Shown here: positions 16,018 to 24,783 of the stretch, piece by piece
Position numbering within the stretch: position 1 is the stretch's first letter
Layout of the letters: each line of letters begins with the position of its first letter
The notes under the pieces: generated by a model
Told to the model about the DNA's origin: nothing
The model's database searches: none
The model's input: only the letters and a program-made list of their open reading frames with translations
DNA from: Phycisphaerae bacterium
GTDB taxonomy: Bacteria > Planctomycetota > Phycisphaerae > UBA1845
Direction: 5' to 3'
Assembly: GCA_029260055.1 (NCBI GenBank)
Contig: JAJDDX010000189.1
Span: 1 to 35,666, forward strand
Length of the DNA stretch: 35,666 nucleotides
Position numbers and translations under genes: made by a program

Positions 16018-17382
16018 CTACCCCAGATCAAACGCCATAATATGCTTGCGGTCACGGACGTAGAGCGTCTTGCCGACCAACGTCGGCGCGGCCCAGGCGT
16101 AGCGCTCAGCCACCGTACACTTCGAGATCACCTCGAGCCCTTCGGGTGACAACTTGGCCAGTGCCAACTGCCCGTCCTCGTCCAGGATGATCGCCTTGCC
16201 GTCGCCGTAGGAGAACGTCGATTTCGCGAAGCCCCGCTTGCGCCAGACAACCTTGCCGGTGTGAATATTCACCGCGCCGACAAACGCCGGGCCGAAGTCG
16301 CCGGTGGAGGCATAGACATAATCGCCGATGCGGATCGCGTTGCCGTGATGAATACGAATCTTGCGGCCGTACCAGACCTCCTCGGCCTTGGTCTTCCCGC
16401 CCTCCATCGTCAGCTTGATACCGTGGCTCCCGCCGCCGTACGCGGAGGAGCAAAAGAACATCCCGTCCCCGGACCAAAGCGGCGAACTCAGGTACGCACC
16501 GTCGAACTTCAACTCGGTCTGCCAGAGCACTTCGCCGTTACCGGGATTGACGCCGACGAGGTTATGTCGCGCGGCCAAGACGAGTTGCTCCTGTCCGCCG
16601 AACTCGATCAGGATCGGCGATGAGTGGGTCACGTCGAAACCCTTGTTCTTCCAAACGACCTTGCCGTCGGCTTGGTTGAACGCGACGAGCGTCTGCCGCT
16701 TCGCCTCAGCCTCACGGAATTCGTCGGTGAGCTGCTGACCCATCGCTTCTTCACCGGGGGCCGGTGCACCGACCGGCACGATGATCGTGTCTTTGTACGC
16801 AATGGCGCTGGCGCAGAAGCCTCGCCCGGGCACCGTGCCGCCTTCGTCCTTGGCCAGGTCGTGTTTCCAGAGCACTTCGCCCGTCCCCTTGTCGAAGGCG
16901 TGCAGCACCGCGTTGGCCCCGATGGAAAAGAGCCGATTGCCGGCGATCAACGGCGTCGACGACGGGCCGGGGCCGAACTGCGCCATGTTCGGCGTGAACG
17001 GCGAGACGTTCTTGTGTTCCCACCGCGTCTCGCCGGTCGCGGCATCGAGGGCAACGGTGAACTCGTTCTCCGTCTCGCCATCGCGATACATCGTGTACAG
17101 CGTGTCGCCGTCGACAAGGATGGTCGAGTAGCCATCGCCCAACTCACGATGCCAGAGTTTCTTGGGGCCCTCTTCGGGCCATGTCTCGGCAAGCCCGGTG
17201 GAGGACGAAAGAGAGTCGCGGTTCGGGCCGCCGAACTGGGGCCACTGTGGGGCTGACTTGACCGCCGCCGCCTTCGCCGACTGCGGGCTCGAACAGCCCG
17301 TCACCGACATCGTCGCCAGTGTCATCGCCACGGCCATGCACCCGGGCACAAGCAGCCGGCTCAGTTGATTCTCGCGTTTCAT
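16018..17382 (-). CDS. PQQ-like beta-propeller lipoprotein
   Basis: Predicted 454 residues from ATG 17382, with AAAGGCGAG just upstream. It has a signal peptide and lipobox (MSVTGC, C30), so it is probably anchored to a membrane. The opening WPQFGGPNRDSLSSSTGL is the hallmark of planctomycete PQQ-repeat proteins, followed by at least six blades with the pattern 'A.D..TGe..W...' (ALDAATGETRWEH, AFDKGTGEVLWKH, AFNQADGKVVWKN, GVNPGNGEVLWQT, AVNIHTGKVVWRK). The fold is an eight-bladed propeller that can scaffold protein complexes, as BamB does, or, if cofactor residues were kept, bind PQQ; dehydrogenase catalytic residues are not apparent. It is the last of the minus-strand genes before the convergent hairpin. 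Confidence 0.88.
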   Translation of the reverse strand: MKRENQLSRLLVPGCMAVAMTLATMSVTGCSSPQSAKAAAVKSAPQWPQFGGPNRDSLSSSTGLAETWPEEGPKKLWHRELGDGYSTILVDGDTLYTMYRDGETENEFTVALDAATGETRWEHKNVSPFTPNMAQFGPGPSSTPLIAGNRLFSIGANAVLHAFDKGTGEVLWKHDLAKDEGGTVPGRGFCASAIAYKDTIIVPVGAPAPGEEAMGQQLTDEFREAEAKRQTLVAFNQADGKVVWKNKGFDVTHSSPILIEFGGQEQLVLAARHNLVGVNPGNGEVLWQTELKFDGAYLSSPLWSGDGMFFCSSAYGGGSHGIKLTMEGGKTKAEEVWYGRKIRIHHGNAIRIGDYVYASTGDFGPAFVGAVNIHTGKVVWRKRGFAKSTFSYGDGKAIILDEDGQLALAKLSPEGLEVISKCTVAERYAWAAPTLVGKTLYVRDRKHIMAFDLG

Positions 17383-17498
17383 CGATTCTCGCCTTTCTTT
17401 CGAATAATACGTCATAGCCGGGTCTCGACCCTCCGCAGTCCCTCGTCCACGCGTCCCGAACGCTCGCAGCAGCGCCATCACGCGATGCTGGCAAAGCC

Positions 17499-17554
17499 GG
17501 GTGCCACTGGTGGCTTGCCACCAGTGCTGTAGCGCCGCCCCTTGTGGGCGGCGC
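17499..17554. repeat. two tandem hairpin repeats between PQQ genes
   Basis: The motif gggtgcc (17499-17505) leads into a perfect 9-bp stem (17505-17513 with 17518-17526, loop CTTG), directly followed by a second perfect 9-bp GC stem (17532-17540 with 17546-17554, loop CTTGT). The lead resembles that of the hairpin repeats at 14295-14621, while the stem sequences differ. They lie 27 bases after the stop codon of the upstream minus-strand PQQ gene and may terminate it. Confidence 0.72.
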
Positions 17555-17581
17555 CCGATGCTCCTAGACGTCCGGCACCGC

Positions 17582-18751
17582 TTAGTCTCCGCGTGCAGTC
17601 TTGGCGCCGAAGCAGTAAAGCATGCCATCGAGCGTACCGATCACCAACCGCCCACGCGCAACGGCCGGCGAAGCGGAAATCGCGGAGCCCGTTTCGAAAC
17701 GCCACGTCTCCTTCCCGTCTTCCAACCCAACGGCGTAGACGTTCCCATCGGCCGAGCCGATGAACACTCTCTTGCCCACAATCACCGGTGAGGAGTCGAT
17801 CCTCCCCTTCGATGCAAAGACCCACCGCTCCTTACCGCTATCCATATCGAGCGTGTGAAGCCGCTTGTCGCGTCCGCCCACGACGGCAAGCTTGTCAGTC
17901 ACGGCGGCCGACGACATAAACGGGAATTCCCTCTCGGCGTCCTCGAACACCCACAGCAGCTTGCCCCGCGCACGGTCGATCCCAAGCACCTTGCCGCCAT
18001 ACGTACCGACAATCGCGCGGGAGCCGCGGACCGCCGACGACGCCCCGGACACCGAACGCATACTGACCTTGGTCAGACTCTTGCCGTCAGCCAGGCGCAC
18101 GATGTGAAGGAACTCATCACAGCCGGCCGCCACCACGGTGCCGTCCGCAATCGCCGGCGTGCCGTGTACTCGTCCGCCCGTCTCGAACTTCCACAGAAGC
18201 TTGCCGTCGGTCGCGCCGAGGCAGTAGATGAGTCCGTCGTACGACCCAAGGACGAGTTTGCCGCCGTCGTGGTTTACCGATGAGATGATCTCGCCGCCGG
18301 TCTCGAAGGTCCATTTGCGCTTGCCGGTTCTCGCATCGACGGCATGCACGATGCCCTCGCTATCACCGAAATAGACAGCACCATCGATCACGGTCGGGGA
18401 TGACTGGATCAGGTCGGCTGCGGCGTACTTCCACTTCTTCTTGCCGCCTACAAGTTCTAGCGCGTAGAGATTGCCGTCCTCGCACCCGACATACACCGAG
18501 TCGCCGACAATCGCGGCGGTAGAAGAAATCGCTTCGGGCGCTTCGAACTTCCAAAGCACGTCCAAGCGATCGGGAAGCAGGCAGCGAGCCACGCCGGTCT
18601 GCCGCGAATCGCCGCGGAACATCGGCCAATCGGCGCCGGCAAGGTCATCCAAAGCGAGAGTCGGAGCCGCGAGCAAGACCGAGCCGACAAGCAGCACGAT
18701 CACTCGTATAGCCCATACGGGGCGGCGGATTCGTCGCGTCACTCTCTTCAA
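17582..18751 (-). CDS. PQQ-like beta-propeller protein, signal-peptide bearing
   Basis: Predicted 389 residues. The start is TTG at 18751, with GGAGG at 18761-18765 and a nine-base spacer; no in-frame ATG gives a complete signal peptide. An Arg-rich N-terminus precedes a hydrophobic stretch (VIVLLVGSVLLAAPTLALDD), so the product is exported. The mature protein starts with the typical DWPMFRGDSRQTG and has about seven blades, each repeating 'vyvGs.DG.lYal...tGk..W.f.tgg' very regularly, as in BamB-like and PQQ-repeat proteins. No dehydrogenase active-site residues are seen, so a structural or binding role is likely. It is separated from the downstream PQQ lipoprotein gene by 199 bases with two tandem hairpins. 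Confidence 0.87.
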   Translation of the reverse strand: MKRVTRRIRRPVWAIRVIVLLVGSVLLAAPTLALDDLAGADWPMFRGDSRQTGVARCLLPDRLDVLWKFEAPEAISSTAAIVGDSVYVGCEDGNLYALELVGGKKKWKYAAADLIQSSPTVIDGAVYFGDSEGIVHAVDARTGKRKWTFETGGEIISSVNHDGGKLVLGSYDGLIYCLGATDGKLLWKFETGGRVHGTPAIADGTVVAAGCDEFLHIVRLADGKSLTKVSMRSVSGASSAVRGSRAIVGTYGGKVLGIDRARGKLLWVFEDAEREFPFMSSAAVTDKLAVVGGRDKRLHTLDMDSGKERWVFASKGRIDSSPVIVGKRVFIGSADGNVYAVGLEDGKETWRFETGSAISASPAVARGRLVIGTLDGMLYCFGAKTARGD

Positions 18752-18873
18752 GACTCGTCGCCTCCGGGCGGCTGTGCGCCCCTCGTCTGCGTGCGCGTTC
18801 CCTCGGCGATCAGCTTACCATGCCCGCCCCGCGGCGCCGCTTTCCACGGCGCGCTAAAGCTTGTCCAAAATTG

Positions 18874-19290
18874 TCAGGCGGCGGGTTCCGTGAGTGCTCG
18901 CCGGATGGGGACGGGGATGGCGATCGACACGAACGAGCCCTCGCCCCATGCGCAGCAGACGGTCTTCATCGTACCCACGGCCAGGCGCCGCCCATCGCGA
19001 GTAAACTCGATCTCGTAGATGACGGACTTCTCGCCCACCTCGGTTACGCAAAGCCGGAGCATCACCTCATCCTCGAATCGGATCGACTCGAAATACTCGC
19101 AGTTGACGGAAACCCTGGGCCAGATGATGGTCCGCTCGCTCTCGCACGTCAGCACACTCATCTCACGCGACCGCCAGAACGCGTGCTCGCACTCCTCCAT
19201 GATCCGGAGGTAGTTCGAGAAGTGCAGCACGCCGGCAAGATCGACTTCGGCGAACTGCACGCGCCGCGCCATCGTGAATTCGACAGCCAT
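18874..19290 (-). CDS. hotdog-fold acyl-CoA thioesterase (4HBT/YbgC-like)
   Basis: Predicted 138 residues, the usual size of a single hotdog domain. The N-terminal motif RVQFAEVDLAGVLHFSNYLRIMEEC matches the 4-hydroxybenzoyl-CoA thioesterase pattern 'V...etD.aGvvy..nYl...E', with the catalytic Asp at residue 17. It should hydrolyse an acyl-CoA thioester in the cytosol; the acyl chain is not predictable from sequence. The start at ATG 19290 follows a weak AGGG seven bases upstream. It lies 51 bases downstream of the DUF6159-like membrane protein gene on the same strand and may share its transcript. Confidence 0.88.
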   Translation of the reverse strand: MAVEFTMARRVQFAEVDLAGVLHFSNYLRIMEECEHAFWRSREMSVLTCESERTIIWPRVSVNCEYFESIRFEDEVMLRLCVTEVGEKSVIYEIEFTRDGRRLAVGTMKTVCCAWGEGSFVSIAIPVPIRRALTEPAA

Positions 19291-19341
19291 ATCTTGACCC
19301 TGCGACTCCGACTCCGCTGGAAGGAGCGCGGTGGTAGCTAA

Positions 19342-20202
19342 TCAGCGTACGACGAAAGCTCCTCGGAGCATGTCCTGATCGAACTGCGGCGGCGCTTGCC
19401 CCTGCGAGGCATATTCGTACAGCGCCGCAAGCAGGATGACCTTGGCCGCCGAGGATGCCACTGCCAACAGGATGAGCAACAGAACCGTCACCGCGATCCC
19501 GATGATCAAGCCGGCCTGCCCGACAACGATGCCGACCACGGTGGGAATCAGCGCAGCGAGGAATAGCAGGAAGCCGATGAGACCGAGCCCGAAGTTCGCA
19601 ACGATCGCCTCTCCCCACGCCTCTCGGAGAATCGCGAGCGATCGCTTGATCGCGTCAACCGGCCCGACCTTCTCGACCACGAGGACCGGCACGACGAAGT
19701 ATGTGGTCACCGTCCAGGCCATCCCGAGCAAGCCGGCCACCCATCGCCCGACTCGCTGGGAGCGGTCTTCGATCATTTTCAAGGCCGTACCAACCGTGGC
19801 TGCCACCAAGGCCCAGGCGAGAATCTGCGGCGCACGTGAGAACGCAGCGCCGAATCCGTCCGCCAGCGTCGGATTGCCGCCGCGAAAACGAATGACCGCG
19901 CACGCGACCATCGCCGAGTTGAAGAACGTGATCACGAAGTAGTTCACGAAGTAGAACGCAAAGAGAACCAGATAGGCCAGTGGATCCTCCGACGTGGTTT
20001 CTAAGTTCTCCGTCGCGGCCCCGGCCCCTTCAGTCACGGCCTCCAGTTGCCCCGTGAAGTAGAGCGGAAGAGCGAAGCTCCCCAGCACGAGCAGGCAACA
20101 GACACCGCTTAGAAGCGGAAAAACAAGTAGCTCCTTGTCGAGCAGCAAGACGCGATAGCTCTGCTTCGCGAGTGCCCAGCCGTTTGAGATGCGTTCGAAC
20201 AT
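19342..20202 (-). CDS. polytopic membrane protein (DUF6159-like)
   Basis: Predicted 286 residues from ATG 20202, chosen because GGAGGT lies six bases upstream; the frame remains open further but without a better site. The opening MFERISNGWALAKQSYRVLLLDKELLVFPLLSG and the six or so hydrophobic segments (about 28-50, 80-105, 130-150, 165-185, 210-235, 240-270) match DUF6159, a family of integral membrane proteins of unknown function. A central amphipathic stretch, VGPVDAIKRSLAILREAWGEAI, is also typical of it. It follows the third PQQ-propeller gene by 49 bases and precedes the thioesterase gene by 51, so the three may form one operon. Confidence 0.87.
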   Translation of the reverse strand: MFERISNGWALAKQSYRVLLLDKELLVFPLLSGVCCLLVLGSFALPLYFTGQLEAVTEGAGAATENLETTSEDPLAYLVLFAFYFVNYFVITFFNSAMVACAVIRFRGGNPTLADGFGAAFSRAPQILAWALVAATVGTALKMIEDRSQRVGRWVAGLLGMAWTVTTYFVVPVLVVEKVGPVDAIKRSLAILREAWGEAIVANFGLGLIGFLLFLAALIPTVVGIVVGQAGLIIGIAVTVLLLILLAVASSAAKVILLAALYEYASQGQAPPQFDQDMLRGAFVVR

Positions 20203-20251
20203 GCGCTGACCTCCAAATCTCGCCGAATGGCGCTGCGTCGCCCCCTTGGAC

Positions 20252-21718
20252 TCACTGCCCACCTTCGCCGCAAATCGCGAAGAGCTTCCTGCGGTTCGCG
20301 ATGTACAACACGCCGTTAACCGCTACGGGCGTGCTGTAGATCGAGTTGCCCATGTCGTTTTCGGCAAGTACTTTCATCTTCGTGCCGTGCGCAAGCACCG
20401 CCATCTCGCCGTCCTCGTCGCCGATCATTACCTTACCATCCACGATGTAGGGTGAACCCCAGACAGCCGCGAACGTGTCGTACTGCCAGTGCCGCTTGCC
20501 CGTCTTCACGTCGAAGCAATTGAGAAAGCCGGTCAAGTCAGCCGCGTAGAGAAGGCCGTCGGCGATGGCGACCGTCGAGAGCGTCCGGTTGAACGCCTTG
20601 CCTCCGACGTGCCAGACCTTACCGCTCTCGGTGATGTCACCGCGTTTGGTGGCATCAATCGCGTAGAGGTGACCCGGTCCGTCTCCGTACTCCGGATCCT
20701 GCCCTGACGCCAGGAACACTTTGTTGTCGTAAACGACCGGCGTGGCGATGATGCTGTTTCGCGTGCCTCGACCGCCGGGCACCCACTTCGAATCCTTCGG
20801 GTTGAGGTCGAACTTCCACAGCGGTTTGCCGGTCTTGGGTTCGTAGCCGTAGCACCAGCCGTCGCCACCGGCAAAGACCACCTGAGGCTGCCCGCCGATC
20901 ACGCCGACAGCCGGCGAAGACCATTGCCCGTGAAGGACCTTGTCACCCGGATCGCTCCGCTGCCACAGCACCTTGCCGGTCTTGGCGTCGACGGCGATCA
21001 GGTCGGGCGCGTTCGGCGACGGCAGCTTCTTGTGCCCGTCGTCCACACCGTTCGACGTCGACACGAATAGCACGCCTTTGAACGGCACGGGTGAGCAGGT
21101 CGCGAGGTTGTGCGGAAAGACCTTCAGGTCGTCGAACATGTTCAAGATCCAGACGAAGTCCGCGTCCTGCTTGTCCTTGTACTTCTCCCCTTTGAACGGA
21201 CCGTCGTTCTTGCCGTCGAGGAAGCCGTCGGCGTCCGCGCAGACCAACTCACAGCGGTTGCTGACGTAGTAGATGCGGTCGCCGTCGACCACCGGGTTCG
21301 AACAAATACCTTGATCCGGCCAATCGTTCACCGAGCCGGAAGGAAGTTTGTCGTGCGTCGCCTGCCAGAGGAACTTACCCGTCTTCTCGTCCAGGCAGAC
21401 CATCACGCCCTTGTCGCCCTCGATACCGGGCCGAAGACTGCCGCCGTTGTTCGTTCCGATGAAGACGCGGCCATCGACGACCACAGGTACACCGTACGTT
21501 TGCGTCCCGAGCGGGGCGACCCATTTGACGTGCTTGCCGCTCTTGATGTCCCATTCGGCGGGAATGCCCGTCTCGCCCGAGACCATGTTCCGATCGGGCG
21601 ACCCACCCCACATCGGCCAATCGCGTGTGCTCGTTTTGGCGAGCGGCTCGGCGTGCGCTGCGGCACCGACAAGAAGAAGAACCAGGGAAGCCAGAACCGG
21701 TAGCGATCTGCTGTTCAT
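20252..21718 (-). CDS. large exported PQQ-like beta-propeller protein
   Basis: Predicted 488 residues from ATG 21718, which gives a good signal peptide (SLPVLASLVLLLVGAAAHAEP). The Shine-Dalgarno is weak. After cleavage the protein starts DWPMWGGSPDRNMVSGETGIPAEWD, the planctomycete PQQ-repeat signature, and then runs through blades such as CLDEKTGKFLWQA, AVDAKTGKVLWQR, EPKTGKPLWKF and FDVKTGKRHWQY. The domain is longer than in the other two propeller proteins here because of insertions (for example about residues 135-180, rich in Lys and Asp). No dehydrogenase catalytic residues stand out. Likely role: an exported scaffold or binding protein. It is the first gene of a likely run with the DUF6159-like membrane protein. 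Confidence 0.88.
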   Translation of the reverse strand: MNSRSLPVLASLVLLLVGAAAHAEPLAKTSTRDWPMWGGSPDRNMVSGETGIPAEWDIKSGKHVKWVAPLGTQTYGVPVVVDGRVFIGTNNGGSLRPGIEGDKGVMVCLDEKTGKFLWQATHDKLPSGSVNDWPDQGICSNPVVDGDRIYYVSNRCELVCADADGFLDGKNDGPFKGEKYKDKQDADFVWILNMFDDLKVFPHNLATCSPVPFKGVLFVSTSNGVDDGHKKLPSPNAPDLIAVDAKTGKVLWQRSDPGDKVLHGQWSSPAVGVIGGQPQVVFAGGDGWCYGYEPKTGKPLWKFDLNPKDSKWVPGGRGTRNSIIATPVVYDNKVFLASGQDPEYGDGPGHLYAIDATKRGDITESGKVWHVGGKAFNRTLSTVAIADGLLYAADLTGFLNCFDVKTGKRHWQYDTFAAVWGSPYIVDGKVMIGDEDGEMAVLAHGTKMKVLAENDMGNSIYSTPVAVNGVLYIANRRKLFAICGEGGQ

Positions 21719-21816
21719 GCTGAGAATCCCGACAATTTCGGTTACAACCGGCACATCATCCGCCTTGCCCAGCGGCGCCGCAAGCGAACGCCTTGGCAAT
21801 CCGCGCAAAGCCCCGG

Positions 21817-21864
21817 CATCAAAGAACGTGCCCTGGCAGCCGGTCCGAAGGCCGCCAGGGCACG
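21817..21864 (-). terminator. intrinsic terminator of the dockerin protein gene
   Basis: A perfect 11-bp inverted repeat (21827-21837 with 21854-21864) has a 16-base loop and, reading the minus strand, is followed by TTCTTT. It lies 46 bases after the stop of the dockerin gene. Confidence 0.75.
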
Positions 21865-21909
21865 CGATAACTCTTCATCTATCGAGCCGCACGCCGTTCG
21901 CCGGCGATC

Positions 21910-23022
21910 TTAGCCGCCCGCGCAAGGCGACTGACCCAGCGTGGCTCCCATCCACGCGTCAAACGCGCCCGCACCGTTCAGCAGATCGACCACGACGAGA
22001 ATGTCCTCAGGTGACAGGTCGCCGCTTCGATCCGCATCGGCCCGCGGCAGTTCGCACGAGTGCCCCGCAGCGCCGTTGATGCAGTCGATAACGCCGAGGA
22101 TGTCGGCGGGATCGGTCGTTCCGTCGCCGTTCACGTCACCAGGTAGCGACCCGATGCAAACGCTCGTCCCGCTGTCGAGGTGCGTGAACGTGGTCCATGC
22201 ACCGGGAGCGATGGGCTGATCCAGGTTGATACGAACCGTGTCATCCGCGAGCACGTCGATTCCCGTAATCGTCGGCGCAACGCCGTCTGATCCCCACTCG
22301 GTTACCAGCAGGTCGTCGGGCGTCACCGCGGTCGTCGGGGCCGCGTTGAACCCCACCACGATCGAGTCCCACCCTTGCGTCTGGGCGGCGTCGTACATCG
22401 CGTGTGGCTGACGGGCGTCCACGGCTCCGTTGGCAGGCTCCGTCGCCGCCACGTAGGCCGAGGTATTGCTGGAGGTGAAGCTGCCGTTGACGGTGCACTC
22501 ATAGGCAAAGACCATGCCGCCGAGCAATCCCGCGCCGCGCCATTCCTGGATCGTCGTGCCTTCGTTCACGCTCACAAACTGGACCGTTGCGGTCGAGCTG
22601 CTCGGCAGGATGAACGGCGACTCGATACCGAACGGGCTCAGGTCACCGGTGAAGTGAACCGCGTAGACATCGTTCGTCGTGAACTCGCCGGTCGTCCGGT
22701 CAAACGTCCCGCCAAGGGAGGCGACGATCTCGACCGTGATATCGCCCGTACTCACGCCACCCGGCAGGCTGAGCGGTGCGACGTTCTGAGTATAACTGAG
22801 GAACCGTGCGCTACCGGCCGACGGATCGACCTCCAACTCGAAGGTGGTGTCAGCCACCTGAGCGCTGCTGGCTCCACCCGGAAAACCGAAATCGAGCGTG
22901 AAGTAACTCTGCATCGCGGCATCCTGCGTGGCACTAACGACCATCGGCGCGGCGAGCGCCGAGGTTCCGACCAGCATCGACACCACTGCGGCGGCCAGCA
23001 TCAGTTGACGTGTGTTTTTCAT
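21910..23022 (-). CDS. secreted dockerin-domain protein of unknown function
   Basis: Predicted 370 residues from ATG 23022 (MKNTRQLMLAAAVVSMLVGTSALA, a clean signal peptide), with GGAG four bases upstream; ATG 23058 is an alternative that would add twelve residues. The mature part is beta-rich, with no recognised catalytic domain, and contains low-complexity Ser/Thr strands and Ala/Asp turns. It ends in two Ca-binding dockerin type I-like loops, GDVNGDGTTDPADILGVID (about residue 305) and ADADRSGDLSPEDILVVVD (about 340). Dockerins normally bind cohesins, but many planctomycete proteins carry them without cohesins. The gene is monocistronic, with a terminator at 21817-21864, and diverges from the glycosyltransferase operon. 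Confidence 0.87.
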   Translation of the reverse strand: MKNTRQLMLAAAVVSMLVGTSALAAPMVVSATQDAAMQSYFTLDFGFPGGASSAQVADTTFELEVDPSAGSARFLSYTQNVAPLSLPGGVSTGDITVEIVASLGGTFDRTTGEFTTNDVYAVHFTGDLSPFGIESPFILPSSSTATVQFVSVNEGTTIQEWRGAGLLGGMVFAYECTVNGSFTSSNTSAYVAATEPANGAVDARQPHAMYDAAQTQGWDSIVVGFNAAPTTAVTPDDLLVTEWGSDGVAPTITGIDVLADDTVRINLDQPIAPGAWTTFTHLDSGTSVCIGSLPGDVNGDGTTDPADILGVIDCINGAAGHSCELPRADADRSGDLSPEDILVVVDLLNGAGAFDAWMGATLGQSPCAGG

Positions 23023-23484
23023 GATTCTCCAACCCGTATAGCGAAAGTTCCTGTTCATCGGACCGTGTTCCTTTCGAAAGTGGAGGCTGCTGCTCGTCGA
23101 GCATCGTCGTGCAGCGCAGCGCCGTTCGCGCCACCGCGCCCGACATACCAAGTCACGCCCCAAGCACTGTGCGAAGACGAATACTAACGTCGACACCGCG
23201 CCTCGGCAAAGACCGCCGTGGCATCCGCGGTGCGCGTCGCCTTGCCAGGGAAAAAGCCTAGAGATTTCCCACGGCGCACGCAACCGGTCGCCACCGGTTA
23301 GACATCTTCCGACAACTGTGAATTCCCTGAACAAGGACTGCCGCCCAAAAAACGACCACACGCCGACGTACAGCCCACACTTGCCGACATGTTGCCCCAC
23401 GGGGCGCCAGGGCGTAGGGTGAAGCCGTTGCGGCCGCCACGCCGCAAGTCCGTCGCCGTCGAAACACCGGGAGGCCGCCCAGGG
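23023..23484. other. divergent intergenic region
   Basis: These 462 bases separate the dockerin gene (minus) and the glycosyltransferase operon (plus) and must hold both promoters. The only structure I can point to is a 7-bp inverted repeat with a four-base loop (23282-23288 with 23293-23299), a possible operator. No confident -35/-10 pair was found. Confidence 0.5.
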
Positions 23485-24777
23485 ATGAGGGTTGTTTACC
23501 TTGCCGCCGGAGCGGGAGGCATGTACTGCGGGAGTTGCCTCCGTGACCACGCTCTAGCGCGTGCCCTGATCGCCCAAGGCCGCGACCTGACCCTCATCCC
23601 CCTCTACACGCCGCTACGGACCGACGGGCGGGATGTCAGCGTAAACCGGGTCTATTACGGCGGCCTCAGTGTCGCGTTGCGACAGCACTTCGGATATCGA
23701 AACGAGCCGCCGCGCTTCCTCCGAAGCATCCTCGATTCCCCTGCGTTGCTACGCGCCGTATCACGCTTCGCGGTTGACACGGACCCGAGTCTCGTCGGCG
23801 AACTGACGCTGTCCGTCTTGCGCGGGCCGGACGGCCTGCTAAGCGGCGAACTCGACGAACTCATCGACGCACTTCGCGAGATGAAGCCCGACGCAGTAAA
23901 CATCCCCAACCTGATGTTCGTTGGCGCCGCCGGCCCCATCAAGGCCGCCCTCGGCGTGCCCATCGTCTGCACACTTGGAGGCGAGGACCTGTTCCTCGAC
24001 GGGCTCGAAGAGCCGTACCGCGATGAGGCGTACCGCTTGATCCGCTTGCATAGCGGCGACATCGACGGATTCATCGCGGTCACGCAGTACTATGCGGGCC
24101 ACGCGGCCGATTGCTTCGATCTTCCCGACAACCGCACTCGAGTGGTTCCCATGGGCATCGACGCGACCGGCTTTGAGGCTTCGACCAACAGGCCCAATCG
24201 CCCGTTTACGATCGGCTATCTGGCTCGTATCTGCCCCGAGAAGGGACTCGCCAACCTGGCTGAGGCCGTCATCAGCCTTCTACAGCGCGGCCACGGTTGC
24301 CGCTTGCTGGCCGCCGGGTATCTCGCTAAGTCGGATCGGAGTTACCTCAAAACCGTTCGGGAGACCTTCATCGCCCACGGTCTGCCCGATTCGTTCGACT
24401 ACGTGGGCGAGGTGTCGCGGGAGGCGAAGAGCGAGTTCCTGCGGACAATCGACCTGCTATCCGTGCCGACGGTCTACCATGAAGCCAAGGGGCTCTACCT
24501 TCTGGAGGCAATGGCCGCGGGTGTGCCGGCGGTTCAGCCCGCGCACGGCTCGTTCCCGGAGTTAATCAAGGAAACCGGCGGCGGAGTGTTGTATGATCCG
24601 TCCGAGCCCGGGGCACTACCCGGCGTCATCGAGCACCTGATGGGTGACGACACGCTTCGAGCCGAACTCGGAGCCGCGGGACGCGAGGCCGTTCGCACGA
24701 AGTTCACCGACGCTCTGATGGCACAGCGAACGTGGTCAGTATATGAAGAGTGTGCGGCGCGATCCGAACAGGGATGA
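23485..24777 (+). CDS. glycosyltransferase, GT4 family type
   Basis: Predicted 430 residues from ATG 23485 (GGGAGG about nine bases upstream). N-terminal Rossmann segment: MRVVYLAAGAGGMYCGSCLRDHALARAL, with the GGM loop expected in the GT-B fold for nucleotide-sugar acceptor binding. The C-terminal domain starts at FTIGYLARICPEKGL (about 241) and carries E333 and E341 in an EX7E motif (HEAKGLYLLEAMAAGVP), which binds the donor sugar nucleotide in GT4 enzymes. It therefore transfers a sugar to a lipid, glycan or metabolite in the cytosol. It is the first gene of an operon with an ABC ATPase (gap six bases) and a large permease, so its product may be what the transporter handles. Confidence 0.9.
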   Translation: MRVVYLAAGAGGMYCGSCLRDHALARALIAQGRDLTLIPLYTPLRTDGRDVSVNRVYYGGLSVALRQHFGYRNEPPRFLRSILDSPALLRAVSRFAVDTDPSLVGELTLSVLRGPDGLLSGELDELIDALREMKPDAVNIPNLMFVGAAGPIKAALGVPIVCTLGGEDLFLDGLEEPYRDEAYRLIRLHSGDIDGFIAVTQYYAGHAADCFDLPDNRTRVVPMGIDATGFEASTNRPNRPFTIGYLARICPEKGLANLAEAVISLLQRGHGCRLLAAGYLAKSDRSYLKTVRETFIAHGLPDSFDYVGEVSREAKSEFLRTIDLLSVPTVYHEAKGLYLLEAMAAGVPAVQPAHGSFPELIKETGGGVLYDPSEPGALPGVIEHLMGDDTLRAELGAAGREAVRTKFTDALMAQRTWSVYEECAARSEQG

Positions 24778-24783
24778 TTCGAC

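Noticed and set aside
14811-16055. 414-codon open frame on the - strand
   Set aside because: Antisense to the signal-peptide protein with the Ala/Glu/Lys tail, and overlapping the hairpin; no ribosome-binding site.
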